From Gemmiger formicilis (lineage in GTDB: Bacteria > Bacillota > Clostridia > Oscillospirales > Ruminococcaceae): a DNA stretch of 64,000 nt. The notes under the pieces were generated by a model. The model ran no database searches. It saw only the letters and a list, made by a program, of their open reading frames with translations, and was not told where the DNA came from. Shown here one piece after another: positions 44,785 through 53,337 of this stretch. Position numbers and translations under genes: made by a program. Within the stretch, counting starts at the first letter, position 1, and each line of letters begins with the position of its first letter. The DNA lies in assembly GCF_016900095.1 (NCBI RefSeq), contig NZ_JACJJP010000009.1, positions 42,031 through 106,030 of the forward strand, given 5' to 3'.

Positions 44785-45261
44785 TTACTTCTTTCGATGA
44801 ATCGTATTGGATTCCCATAGTAAGTTCTTTTCCAAATATACCATATCAATAAGCTGAACGCCGCATTCAAAGATAGGATGATCATAATTGTCCGTGAAAA
44901 AGTTTTTGATACGATGGCTTTCTATAAAACCGCATTTCTTATAAAAAGGGAGCGTCAGCTGACTGTCACCCGTCCCCACACGAAGAATACGAAAATTATC
45001 ACGGTATGTCTGCTCAATAAACTCAATCATCCGTTTTCCGTAGCCCATGCGCTGGCATTCCGGCAGAACAGCAATATTCTTGATTTCAAGAACTTTGCTG
45101 CCTTCGTCAGTAACAACACATTCCGCTTTTACGCCATTTTCCTCCAAAACATACATCGTACCTTTTTCAAGATACCGGTCGATCATATCTTCCTGCTCGT
45201 CCGCAAGAAAAAGCAGGCTCATGTATCTCTTTTTATTATCCTCAATTTTGCTTATTTTCAT
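44785..45261 (-). CDS. GNAT family N-acetyltransferase (first of three)
   Basis: 158 residues from the ATG at 45261, which shares one base with the stop of the upstream acetyltransferase. IAVLPECQRMGYGKRMIEFI is the acetyl-CoA-binding motif (Q/RxxGxG/A) and LPFYKKCGFIESHRIKNFF is the C-terminal GNAT motif. It transfers an acetyl group from acetyl-CoA to an amine; the substrate is unknown. Base composition here is more A- and T-rich than in the flanking element genes, suggesting a separate origin. Confidence 0.88.
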   Translation of the reverse strand: MKISKIEDNKKRYMSLLFLADEQEDMIDRYLEKGTMYVLEENGVKAECVVTDEGSKVLEIKNIAVLPECQRMGYGKRMIEFIEQTYRDNFRILRVGTGDSQLTLPFYKKCGFIESHRIKNFFTDNYDHPIFECGVQLIDMVYLEKNLLWESNTIHRKK

Positions 45262-45809
45262 CAACTGTCATCCTCACATACTTTACATTCCAACTGGCAG
45301 TCATACGGCTCGGTTTCTACATGAGACTGATTGTAGACAGCCGCCTCTGCACAGCCCATTTTGTGATAGAATGCCTGGCTTTCAACGGCTGAATGGGCTG
45401 AGATGTACAACTTTTTTGCTCCATGTGCCTTTGACCATTCTTTCGCTGCTCGAAACAGTGCAGTGCCAACCCCTTTTCCTCGCATATCCTCTGACACATG
45501 GATACTTGAGAGGTCGAGGTATCTGTGATTTCCCCCAAAAAGTTTCGGTTCAACTGACACGAAACCTTTCAACACCCCTTCGCAGAAAGCAGCATATACC
45601 AATCCACCTGTTGCTGCTGTGTTTTTCAGGCAGGAAACCAGGAATTTATAATCCGCTTCGCTCCAATCGTCAATAAACGGATCATCTTTGATAATCCATT
45701 TTCCGTTTTCTTTTCGTCTACATTTAACAACAGTTTGATGCCGTACAAAATGTCTAAATAGCTCTCGGCTTATCTCATTCTCTTGTAAGTTTTTATATAT
45801 AATCTCCAT
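45261..45809 (-). CDS. GNAT family N-acetyltransferase (second of three)
   Basis: 182 residues. SSIHVSEDMRGKGVGTALFR is the acetyl-CoA loop and SQAFYHKMGCAEAAVYN the terminal motif. The long N-terminal part (KNLQENEISRELFRHFVRHQ, then IDDWSEADYKFLVSCLKN) is seen in a subgroup of Clostridia acetyltransferases. It is translationally coupled to the next gene. It does not match aminoglycoside or streptothricin acetyltransferases closely enough to call resistance. It is AT-rich like its neighbour. Confidence 0.86.
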   Translation of the reverse strand: MEIIYKNLQENEISRELFRHFVRHQTVVKCRRKENGKWIIKDDPFIDDWSEADYKFLVSCLKNTAATGGLVYAAFCEGVLKGFVSVEPKLFGGNHRYLDLSSIHVSEDMRGKGVGTALFRAAKEWSKAHGAKKLYISAHSAVESQAFYHKMGCAEAAVYNQSHVETEPYDCQLECKVCEDDS

Positions 45810-45943
45810 TTCTATTATCCATGCAGCTCCCTTTGGTGTTTACTTTATTTTCAAATTCTGGATTCCAATAAATGCCGCTCCAATCGAACGCAAAATGATT
45901 TATCGGGTCTCTCCAAATGTCTAATTTTTAACGATAACCGTTT
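45810..45943. other. AT-rich gap between acetyltransferase genes
   Basis: 134 bases with no credible gene, terminator or strong promoter. It separates the third acetyltransferase from the coupled pair and may hold a weak promoter for the pair. Confidence 0.5.
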
Positions 45944-46396
45944 CTATTTCAAATCATAAACATACATCCTCGACAAATCTACCTCACCATCGCCCTGCGC
46001 CATACACAGGAACTTCCATCCGTAGCGCTCATAGAAGCCTGTGTGGTCTGTAATGAGATATAAGGTTTTCGTGCCAAATGAGCACATATCCCCGCAGACA
46101 AAATCCAGCAATTTCCCGGCAATACCCTGGCAGCGATAATCTTCCTCTACATACACCGCGCAGACATTTGGAGTCAAATCCTTGCGGTTATGAAAATCGT
46201 TTTCGATGACCCCAATACCACCAATAATCTGCTGAATCTCGACTGCAACATACCACTGCGGAACAATGCTTTTGCTCGTCAAGCACTCCTGTATGCTTCC
46301 CGCATATTCTTCAACTGGAATATCCCACTTGGAATGAAACCACTCTGCGGCCTCCGATACCAGTTCGCTGTGTTCCCTGAGTTTCAGAATTTCCAT
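45944..46396 (-). CDS. GNAT family N-acetyltransferase (third of three)
   Basis: 150 residues. CAVYVEEDYRCQGIAGKLLDF is the acetyl-CoA-binding motif with a Q-G-I-A core, and LYLITDHTGFYERYGWKFLC the C-terminal motif. The opening LREHSELVSEAAEWFHSKW resembles a small group of GNAT enzymes in gut Clostridia and elements. Its start is six bases from the end of the DUF6076-like gene upstream on the same strand, so the two may be one transcript. Substrate unknown. Confidence 0.86.
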   Translation of the reverse strand: MEILKLREHSELVSEAAEWFHSKWDIPVEEYAGSIQECLTSKSIVPQWYVAVEIQQIIGGIGVIENDFHNRKDLTPNVCAVYVEEDYRCQGIAGKLLDFVCGDMCSFGTKTLYLITDHTGFYERYGWKFLCMAQGDGEVDLSRMYVYDLK

Positions 46397-46402
46397 AGCG
46401 TA

Positions 46403-47317
46403 TCATTCCTCCTCATTTCCGCCCTTTTTAGAACGGCTCTTGTAGACATTGTACTGGTTCTTGCACCGTGGGCTGCAAAATGCAGCGTTGGATCGGCTAC
46501 CCAGGAACACCTTCTGACAGTGCTTGCACAGGCGCAAGGGCTGATCACCGTCTACCAGCATGAAGCTGAACATCATCTGGATACCCAGCAGCAGCGAATG
46601 AAAGTCCCAGTAAATGGTGGGCTTATCCAGCAGCTCGATATGGTAGCTGGGGGCGATCCCGCCAAATGCGGCCATGGCTTTGCGATACAGACCCCGTGCG
46701 TCCTCGTCGATGGAATCATAATCATTGTAGTACAAAATGGCGGTACTTAGCGTAAAGGCCCAGTCCTTGAACTGCTGGGCAACCCAGTCGTAGGGTTCCG
46801 CATATTCCCGCTGGAAACTCATGTTTTTCGCCATCGGCTCGTCCATGAAGGTCATGGTCAGGGCAATCATCGTCCGGTCACCAGACACATTCCACGTGGA
46901 TGCTATGCCTTTCTTCACCAAGTCCAGCTGGTCAAAAGGATAAAACAGGGACAGATATTTGTCCGTCGCCATGGATTCTTCCTTGATGAAATGGTTTTTC
47001 GGCAAGTACACCGCCTCATAGTCCATAAAAGACGGTGTGGTAGGCAGAGCGGTCATCAGCCCCAGCAGGCCGTACCGGGTGATAAACTCCATTACCGCCT
47101 TTTCCACTTCTGCTTCCGGCTTGCGTCCCATCATCAGCATCCCCACATTCAGCGCATCCAGCACAATGCCCGGGACCTCTTTCAGCGGATTGTAGACGTC
47201 CGGCTTTGCGCTCTTGCCGGGGGTGATATACCGCTTGCCATCTTCCGCTGTTTTCAGCTCGTAATGATCGTACCGCACCCAATGGGAACGGGACTGTTCA
47301 AATAAATTTTTCATCAT
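46403..47317 (-). CDS. DUF6076-like protein with C-terminal zinc knuckle
   Basis: 304 residues. No catalytic motif is recognised in the first 255 residues, which are mostly helical. The tail CKHCQKVFLGSRSNAAFCSP, followed by RCKNQYNVYKSR, is a four-cysteine zinc knuckle like that of CGNR-type nucleic-acid-binding proteins. The same pattern ends the serine recombinase of this element. It lies between the sigma-like gene and an acetyltransferase gene in a minus-strand module. DNA or RNA binding through the tail is inferred; the role is unknown. ATG at 47314 is an alternative start. Confidence 0.65.
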   Translation of the reverse strand: MMKNLFEQSRSHWVRYDHYELKTAEDGKRYITPGKSAKPDVYNPLKEVPGIVLDALNVGMLMMGRKPEAEVEKAVMEFITRYGLLGLMTALPTTPSFMDYEAVYLPKNHFIKEESMATDKYLSLFYPFDQLDLVKKGIASTWNVSGDRTMIALTMTFMDEPMAKNMSFQREYAEPYDWVAQQFKDWAFTLSTAILYYNDYDSIDEDARGLYRKAMAAFGGIAPSYHIELLDKPTIYWDFHSLLLGIQMMFSFMLVDGDQPLRLCKHCQKVFLGSRSNAAFCSPRCKNQYNVYKSRSKKGGNEEE

Positions 47318-47348
47318 ACACGCCCTTTCTCCTTAATCGTCCCAATTA

Positions 47349-48185
47349 TCAGGGGCGGTTTTTCTTTTTTCTGCGCTTGGACTTGTTCTCCCGCCGGATC
47401 ACGGCATCCTTGCCCTGTTTCCTTGCGATTTTCGAGTATTCCTCCAAAAACTGGCGTTCCCGCAAGGTCAAGCTGCCGCCATGCTCCTGTTTGCCGCACA
47501 TATGGTCATACATCTGGCGCTGCAATTTCTTGTGGATGGTTTTCCGCAGCTTGCGGATGTTGCGGTCAGACTGCCCACGCACAGCGGCAAGCCGGGTGGT
47601 GCTGTACAGCCGCAAAGAGAGAAAATATAGAACTTCCTTGTGTTCCTCGCTCAGTTCCTCCACCATGCGGGAAACAAAGGCATCGGCGGTCAGGTTGTGC
47701 ATCTCATAGGGGCAGTCAAACAGGATGTCCAGAAAGTTTCCGGCCATCAGCTGCCGGTATGCGGGATTGTTCATCCAGCGGGGAATGAGCTTCGGTTCCG
47801 GCACCGCCTGATATTCCAGCGGCACATCCCCACGAAGGTTTTCGTGGTCTCGTTCCCGGCGCTCCCGGTTCCGGTCCAGCTTGTTCCATTCCTCCACCAC
47901 GGCCCGGAAATCCTTTTCGGTGCGGGCCGCTTCCTCCAGCCGCCGTATGGCCTCAGCCCGCATCTCCCGTTTGAGCCGTTTATCACTGACCGGGGCGGCT
48001 TCTTCTTCCTCGTCCTCCAGCTCCGCTTCATAGTTGATGGGATGCTCGTCCTGCTCCAGCTCACTTTCCAGCTCGGCCAGACGTTCTTCCGCAAGCGCCT
48101 GTTCCAGCGTTTCTTCCGCCCCAGCGTCCCATCCGGTGAAGCCACCCTCGGTATCCAGAAGCCCGTCATCAGACAGATACGCCAT
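47349..48185 (-). CDS. Acidic protein with sigma-region-4-like helix-turn-helix
   Basis: 278 residues from the ATG at 48185, preceded by GAGGTGGGG. The first 80 residues are strongly acidic, rich in glutamate and aspartate, and the last 20 are strongly basic with runs of lysine and arginine. Between them, LSEEHKEVLYFLSLRLYSTT followed by LAAVRGQSDRNIRKLRKTI looks like the helix-turn-helix of sigma-70 region 4. No sigma region 2 is seen, so it may be a regulator and not a full sigma factor. It starts the minus-strand module of the element and its targets are unknown. Confidence 0.55.
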   Translation of the reverse strand: MAYLSDDGLLDTEGGFTGWDAGAEETLEQALAEERLAELESELEQDEHPINYEAELEDEEEEAAPVSDKRLKREMRAEAIRRLEEAARTEKDFRAVVEEWNKLDRNRERRERDHENLRGDVPLEYQAVPEPKLIPRWMNNPAYRQLMAGNFLDILFDCPYEMHNLTADAFVSRMVEELSEEHKEVLYFLSLRLYSTTRLAAVRGQSDRNIRKLRKTIHKKLQRQMYDHMCGKQEHGGSLTLRERQFLEEYSKIARKQGKDAVIRRENKSKRRKKKNRP

Positions 48186-48203
48186 GACCCCACCTCTTTT
48201 CAA

Positions 48204-48465
48204 AAAAATATTTTACGATTTTTCAAAAATGGTTCCGTTTTGCACCCCGGATTTCTCCTATCAGTGAAAGAGTAATCCAATAACAAGTTACTTGGGTTAC
48301 ATTCGCTCGTTCACGCAGGAGAAAGGGGGCTTTCGCCATGTTCAGGCTTGACACAAAAAATGAGTAACACAATCGCAGGTTACAAACAACGGAACTATAA
48401 CAACAGTATACACCGGATGCGCCGAAAGCGCAAGAAAGAGAGGTTCTATAGCAGATAAAAACGCC
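48204..48465. other. Divergent intergenic region of the mobile element
   Basis: 262 AT-rich bases between the sigma-like gene (minus) and tnpW (plus). Repeated GTTAC/GTAAC words (near 48289, 48303, 48364 and 48380) may be regulator sites. A TTGACA at 48348-48353 could be a -35 element for the tnpW-recombinase unit, but the -10 is unclear. Confidence 0.4.
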
Positions 48466-48651
48466 GTGTTTCTGACCCGGCACATTGGCAAGACCACCTA
48501 TAAAGTTCGTGTCTACCTCAGCGAAACCGCCGAGGAAACGATGGAAGATAAAATTCTGCGGCTGATCCGCAATGACGGGCTGGCAAACCAGCCGGAATGT
48601 GGTATAATGGAACTGCCACAAATGAGCCGTCCGTCTGAAAGGAGCGCCTGA
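48466..48651 (+). CDS. Transposon-encoded protein TnpW-like
   Basis: 61 residues from a GTG at 48466; no ATG is available and upstream in-frame codons could extend it slightly. RHIGKTTYKVRVYLSETAEE and then TMEDKILRLIRNDG match the short TnpW family (PF14202) of Tn4451-like elements. Function is unknown. It ends one base before the recombinase start, so translational coupling is likely. Confidence 0.7.
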   Translation: MFLTRHIGKTTYKVRVYLSETAEETMEDKILRLIRNDGLANQPECGIMELPQMSRPSERSA

Positions 48652-48652
48652 T

Positions 48653-50572
48653 ATGGCAAACAGACAGACGGAAGAAAAAATCACTGCGCTCTATGAGCGC
48701 CTGTCCCGTGACGATGACCTCATGGGCGACTCGAACTCCATTCTGAACCAGAAACGTTATCTCGAAAGCTATGCAGTACAGCGGGGCTACACCAATATCG
48801 TCCACTACACAGACGATGGGTGGTCCGGCGGCAACTTTGACCGTCCCGCATGGAAGCGCCTTGTGGCGGACATCGAGGCGGGAAAGGTAGCCCATCTGCT
48901 GTGTAAGGACCTAAGTCGGATCGGCAGAAACTACCTGCAAACCGGCTTTTATACCGAGGTAATGTTCCGGCAGAATGGGGTTCATTTTGTTGCTGTCGCC
49001 AATAATATTGATAGCGAGGAACAGGACAGCGGCGAGTTTGCGCCCTTTCTCAATATCATGAACGAATGGTATCTGCGTGACCAGTCCAAAAAGGTTTCGG
49101 CAGCATACCGTGTCAAAGGCAAGGCGGGCAAGCCAACCACCAACAACGCCATCTATGGCTACAAAAAAGACCCAGAGGACAAGGACCACTGGCTGGTGGA
49201 CGAGGAAGCCGCCGCCGTGGTGCGGCGGATCTTCCGGCTTGCGGTGGAGGGGCACGGCCCCCATGAGATTGCCAAGATACTCACACAGGAAAAGGTGGAG
49301 TGCCCCGCCTATTATCTGGCTCGCAACAGCAGAGGCAGCCGTAAGAACACCGTGGACACCAGCCGCCCCTATGACTGGTACGGCTTCACGGTCAGTTCTA
49401 TGCTGACCAAGCCGGAGTATATGGGGCACACCGTGAATTTCCGTTCCTCCAAAAAGTCCTGCCGGGATAAGCGGGTAAAAAATGACCCGTCCGACTGGCT
49501 GATTTTTGAGAACACCCACGAGGCCATCGTTGACCCGGAAACCTGGCAGCTCGCCCAGCAGGTGAAACGGACGGTGCGCCGGACAGATACCACCGGCGTT
49601 GCCAATCCCCTGACCGGCCTTGTGTTCTGTGCCGACTGCGGAGCCAAGATGTATAACCACCGGGGCAAACGCAAAAAGGACGGGCGGGAGTATGGAACCG
49701 ACTTTTATAACTGCTCCACCTACACCCTGACCTTTGAGCGGGAAACCCAGATGTGTTTTTCCCACACCGTTAGCACCAAAGCCCTGAACGCTCTGATTCT
49801 GGAAACCATCCGCACTACCGCCAGCTATGCCATCCAGAACAAGGAAGAGTTTATTCAGAAAGTTCGCAGCATTTCACAGGTTCGCCAGCAGGAAGCGGCC
49901 AAGGAGCTGAAACGCAAGGTCGCCAAGGAGCGCAAGCGCAGCGCCGAGCTGGATGTGCTGATTAAAAAGCTATACGAAACCTATGCCATGGGCAAGTTGG
50001 AGGAAAAACGGTTCGAGCTGCTGTGTGCTGAATATGAGAAGGAACAGGCCGAGCTGGAACAGCTGCTTGCATCCGAGCAGGCACAGTTGGACCAATTTCA
50101 CGAGGATACCGACCGTGCCAGCCACTTTCTGGCGCTGGCACAGAAATATACGGATTTCACCGAGCTGACCGCCCCTATGATCCATGAATTTGTGGAGAAA
50201 ATTCTGGTTCATGCCCCGGACAGAAGCACCGGGGAGCGGGTGCAGGAAATTGAGATTTATCTGAATTTCATCGGGAAGTTTGAAGTGCCCATGCCCGAAC
50301 CCACCGAGGAAGAACTGGCTGCGGAGGAAAAGCGCCGCCAGAAGCGCATCCGTGACCATGAAAAGTATCTGCGCCAGAAGGAGCGCAAACAGAAGATTGC
50401 TGAGGGGCTGATCGTTCCGGGTGAACCGTACCAGCTGGTATGCCAGTGCTGCGGAGAGCCGTTCCAGTCTGTCCGCCCTAACGCTAAATTTTGCAAACCC
50501 GCCTGCCGGGAGAAGTTCTACCGGCAGGAAAAGCGGAAAGCCAAAGAAACGGAAACATCACAAACTGCATAA
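48653..50572 (+). CDS. Large serine recombinase (TnpX/TndX type)
   Basis: 639 residues. The N-terminal resolvase domain has TALYERLSRDDDL with the catalytic serine and HLLCKDLSRIGRN. A recombinase domain (INNAIYGYKKDPEDKDHWL region), a zinc ribbon (CADCGAKMYNHRGK with later cysteines) and a coiled coil from about residue 400 (KELKRKVAKERKR) follow. It cuts and joins the element ends at a dinucleotide core for excision and integration. The C-terminus adds a second zinc knuckle, CQCCGEPFQSVRPNAKFCKP. It lies mid-element, although such genes often sit at an end. Confidence 0.92.
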   Translation: MANRQTEEKITALYERLSRDDDLMGDSNSILNQKRYLESYAVQRGYTNIVHYTDDGWSGGNFDRPAWKRLVADIEAGKVAHLLCKDLSRIGRNYLQTGFYTEVMFRQNGVHFVAVANNIDSEEQDSGEFAPFLNIMNEWYLRDQSKKVSAAYRVKGKAGKPTTNNAIYGYKKDPEDKDHWLVDEEAAAVVRRIFRLAVEGHGPHEIAKILTQEKVECPAYYLARNSRGSRKNTVDTSRPYDWYGFTVSSMLTKPEYMGHTVNFRSSKKSCRDKRVKNDPSDWLIFENTHEAIVDPETWQLAQQVKRTVRRTDTTGVANPLTGLVFCADCGAKMYNHRGKRKKDGREYGTDFYNCSTYTLTFERETQMCFSHTVSTKALNALILETIRTTASYAIQNKEEFIQKVRSISQVRQQEAAKELKRKVAKERKRSAELDVLIKKLYETYAMGKLEEKRFELLCAEYEKEQAELEQLLASEQAQLDQFHEDTDRASHFLALAQKYTDFTELTAPMIHEFVEKILVHAPDRSTGERVQEIEIYLNFIGKFEVPMPEPTEEELAAEEKRRQKRIRDHEKYLRQKERKQKIAEGLIVPGEPYQLVCQCCGEPFQSVRPNAKFCKPACREKFYRQEKRKAKETETSQTA

Positions 50573-50581
50573 AGACTGCGG

Positions 50582-50622
50582 CCTGCCCCAACAAACCGGG
50601 CAGGCCGCTTTTTTTATGCCCT
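50582..50622 (+). terminator. Possible terminator after the recombinase gene
   Basis: GCCTGCCC near 50582 pairs with GGGCAGGC near 50600, followed by CGCTTTTTTTATG. It stands in the 67-base gap before the primase gene. Confidence 0.75.
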
Positions 50623-50639
50623 GAAACGGAGGGATTTTC

Positions 50640-51260
50640 ATGACACTCTTTGAACTGGTAAAACAGAATATTTGTGTGCCGGATGCAGCGAAACACTATG
50701 GGCTGCAAGTCAACCGAAATGGGATGTGCAGTTGTCCGTTCCATGAGGACCAACACCCCAGCATGAAGCTGAACGAACGGTATTTTTACTGTTTCGGTTG
50801 TGGAGCCACCGGCGATGTGATTGACTTTGTGGCAAGGCTGTTTGGCCTGAACAGTTACGAAGCAGCGCAGAAACTGGCACAGGATTTCGGGATTGACCCG
50901 GACAAGCCCCCGGCGGAAATCGCCTTACCAAAACCGGAGCGTCCTCTGCTGAAAGCATACCGGCAGGAAGAAGTGCGCTGTCTGCAGGTGCTGTGTGATT
51001 ATCTGCATCTTCTGGAAAGCTGGAAGGTGCAGTACGCACCCAAGACACCGGAAGATGTTCTGGATGACCGGTTTGTGGAAGCCTGCCAGATGCTGGACTA
51101 TGTGGAGTATCTGGCGGATTTGCTCATTGCCGCCGAACTGGAACATCGGGTGAAAATCGTGGAAATGCTGAACAAGGATGGCCTGATTGCCGGTTTGGAG
51201 GAACGGCTGGACAGACTGAAAAAGGAGGACGATGCCTATGAAAAACAAAACGCAGCTTGA
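50640..51260 (+). CDS. CHC2 zinc-finger primase-type protein
   Basis: 206 residues. The N-terminal CSCPFHEDQHPSMKLNERYF and YCFGCGATGDVIDFVARLFG form the CHC2 zinc finger that primases use to bind template. There is no TOPRIM domain, so it is the binding half only. The C-terminal part is helical. It overlaps the helicase-primase gene downstream and probably works with it in replication of the excised element. AACGGAGGG lies before the ATG. Confidence 0.85.
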   Translation: MTLFELVKQNICVPDAAKHYGLQVNRNGMCSCPFHEDQHPSMKLNERYFYCFGCGATGDVIDFVARLFGLNSYEAAQKLAQDFGIDPDKPPAEIALPKPERPLLKAYRQEEVRCLQVLCDYLHLLESWKVQYAPKTPEDVLDDRFVEACQMLDYVEYLADLLIAAELEHRVKIVEMLNKDGLIAGLEERLDRLKKEDDAYEKQNAA

Positions 51261-52617
51261 CGGGATGCCCGTCTGGTTCGATGGCAAAAGCATCAACGAA
51301 GCCCTGTTTTGTGAGGAGTTCTTGCAGACGCACAAGATCATCTTCACAAACGGGGCTTTTTTCACGCCCGAAGGCCGTGTGACAGACGAACTACCCCTGC
51401 GGGGAGAAATTTTTGAGGAGCTGAAATGCTGTGCGGTCAGCAACATTCCCCGCAAAATCAGCAACATTGTGGAGCTGATGAAACTGGCGGCGCTGGTGGA
51501 GGATTTTCCCCCGGAGCTGGATCGGATTCATCTTTCCAACGGCACGCTTTTTCTGGACGGAACTTTTGCGAAAGGAAAGCCGAAAATCGTCCGCAACCGT
51601 TTCCCCGTGTCCTACAAGCCCAACGCCCCAAAACCTGTTCTCTGGCTGCAATTTCTGGATGGTCTGCTCTACCCGGAGGACATCCCCACCTTGCAGGAAT
51701 ATATCGGCTACTGCCTGATTCCCAGCAACAAGGGGCAGCGGATGATGGTCATTAAGGGCAGCGGCGGCGAAGGAAAGTCGCAGATCGGCGCTGTGCTGGG
51801 AACTTTGTTCGGTTCCAACATGAAGGATGGCAGCATCGGGAAAATATCCGAGAACCGGTTTGCCCGTGCCGATTTGGAACATATCCTCCTGTGCGTGGAT
51901 GACGATATGCGAATGGAGGCCCTGCGCCAGACCAACTATGTGAAATCCATCGTCACTGCCCAGGGCAAGATGGATTTGGAGCGCAAGGGCAAGCAGAGCT
52001 ATCAGGGATGGATGTGCGCCCGGCTGCTGGCCTTCTCCAACGGAGATTTGCAGGCGCTGTTTGACCGGAGCGACGGATTTTATCGCCGCCAGCTGGTGCT
52101 GACCACGAAAGAAAAACCGGCTGGCCGTGTGGATGATCCTGACCTTGCCGAGAAGATGAAAGCCGAGGTGGAGGGTATTCTGCTGTGGGCTTTTGAGGGA
52201 TTGCAGCGGCTGGCCGCAAACAACTTCAAGTTCACCGAAAGTGAGCGCACCAGAGGGAACCGGGAAGCAGTCAAACGGGACAACAACAATGTCTATGATT
52301 TTCTGGATTCTGACGGGTATGTTCGCCGGAAAGCCGATCTGTCCGCCAGCTCCAAAGAGTTGTATGAAGCATATCAGATTTACTGCACCGAAAACAACCT
52401 GCCTGCCCTGAAGCCACGCAGCTTCAGCGAAGCCCTGATCGCCTGCCAGAGCCGCTACAATCTGGAATACTGCAACAATGTGACCAACGCAGCCGGACGG
52501 CGGGTGCGTGGATTTCTGGGAATTGAGGTATTAGTGAGAAATCATATATCAGTGTTTTCCGGTGATTCGATGCGTACGTACGTACCGGAAGATGTGCCGG
52601 AGGAATGGCGGCGTTAA
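51238..52617 (+). CDS. D5/P4-type helicase-primase protein
   Basis: 459 residues. KGSGGEGKSQIGAVLGTLFG is the Walker A loop of superfamily 3 helicases, LLCVDDDMR the Walker B, and LLAFSNGDLQALFDRSDGFYRR the sensor region. This fits phage/plasmid primase C-terminal (P4) proteins that unwind and prime origins. ATG at 51238 gives better spacing to AGGAGG than the ATG at 51232. It overlaps the CHC2 gene and is followed by a gene-free, structured stretch. Together they suggest plasmid-like replication of the element. Confidence 0.85.
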   Translation: MKNKTQLDGMPVWFDGKSINEALFCEEFLQTHKIIFTNGAFFTPEGRVTDELPLRGEIFEELKCCAVSNIPRKISNIVELMKLAALVEDFPPELDRIHLSNGTLFLDGTFAKGKPKIVRNRFPVSYKPNAPKPVLWLQFLDGLLYPEDIPTLQEYIGYCLIPSNKGQRMMVIKGSGGEGKSQIGAVLGTLFGSNMKDGSIGKISENRFARADLEHILLCVDDDMRMEALRQTNYVKSIVTAQGKMDLERKGKQSYQGWMCARLLAFSNGDLQALFDRSDGFYRRQLVLTTKEKPAGRVDDPDLAEKMKAEVEGILLWAFEGLQRLAANNFKFTESERTRGNREAVKRDNNNVYDFLDSDGYVRRKADLSASSKELYEAYQIYCTENNLPALKPRSFSEALIACQSRYNLEYCNNVTNAAGRRVRGFLGIEVLVRNHISVFSGDSMRTYVPEDVPEEWRR

Positions 52618-53120
52618 TACTGGGGCCCCCAGCGGAACCCTGTAAAGCGGTTCCGTTGGGGAAAGGACGAGCAGCGGAACGAGTGAGCTTTCGGCTTTAG
52701 CCGGAAGCGAAGGATGTGGAGTTTGTGAGGACGCTGTATGTACGTACGCTTTGATTGACCGTTGTTCTCCCTTTTATAGCAATTCGACGGCTATACCAGT
52801 CAGAATCACCGATCAAATCCCCATGCTAAATCAAGGCAAGTGGGAATCGAAAAGTATTTGACGGTTGGAAGAAATCATTTTGCGAAACAGTGCTTCTCAC
52901 CCCGGTGAACCGGGTGCATGGAACCATGGGAAATTGCACGGTTTCAAGCCAAATCACACGAAACAGAAAAGTCGGAAGGTGCGACCTGTGGACAGGACAT
53001 CACACCGGCAATTCTGGACGGATTTGTTGACGAGAGAATTTTTCACGACACAGCGAAGCGGTTGTGCCAGAGGGCATACCGGCTTCGCTTTTTTATCAAG
53101 TAAATTTAGGAGGATTTTTT
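52618..53120. other. Gene-free, structured stretch after the helicase gene; possible origin region
   Basis: 503 bases without a credible gene. CCCAGCGGAACC (52628-52639) pairs with GGTTCCGTTGGG (52649-52660). GTACGTAC words occur at the end of the helicase gene (near 52576) and again near 52740. CCCGG-TGAA-CCGGG lies near 52903. A terminator closes the region at 53052-53094. Such a layout beside a primase and helicase could hold a replication origin, but no iteron array is obvious. Confidence 0.45.
53052..53094 (+). terminator. Rho-independent terminator before the HTH gene
   Basis: AGCGAAGC-GGT pairs with ACC-GGCTTCGCT, with GTGCC/GGCAT inside, and six T residues follow. It lies about 26 bases before the HTH gene. 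Confidence 0.8.
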
Positions 53121-53333
53121 ATGATGACGGTACGCAACGAGATTAAGGCACAGATCGTCCGGGCGGGATACACCATGCAGGAGGTAGTTGACCGGCTCCA
53201 TGAGGAATACGGCTGGTCGGACAGCGTTTCCAACCTGTCGGCCAAGCTCCAGCGGGAATCTATCCGCTACAAGGAGGTTGTGGAGCTGGCTGATGTGCTG
53301 GGCTATGACCTGATCTGGCAGAAACGGAGGTAA
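53121..53333 (+). CDS. Small helix-turn-helix-type protein
   Basis: 70 residues. VRNEIKAQIVRAGYTMQEVV and then SVSNLSAKLQRESIRYKEVV read as an LLM-like HTH fold, and the end LADVLGYDLIWQKRR resembles short regulators found beside DUF3847 and mobilization genes. AGGAGGA precedes the ATG. It starts a short unit with DUF3847 that ends in a terminator directly before the oriT. A role in controlling mobilization is inferred. Confidence 0.75.
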   Translation: MMTVRNEIKAQIVRAGYTMQEVVDRLHEEYGWSDSVSNLSAKLQRESIRYKEVVELADVLGYDLIWQKRR

Positions 53334-53337
53334 ATCT

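Noticed and set aside
52865..53146. 93-codon frame in the gap before the HTH gene
   Set aside because: It crosses the terminator at 53052-53094 and has no start signal or family resemblance.
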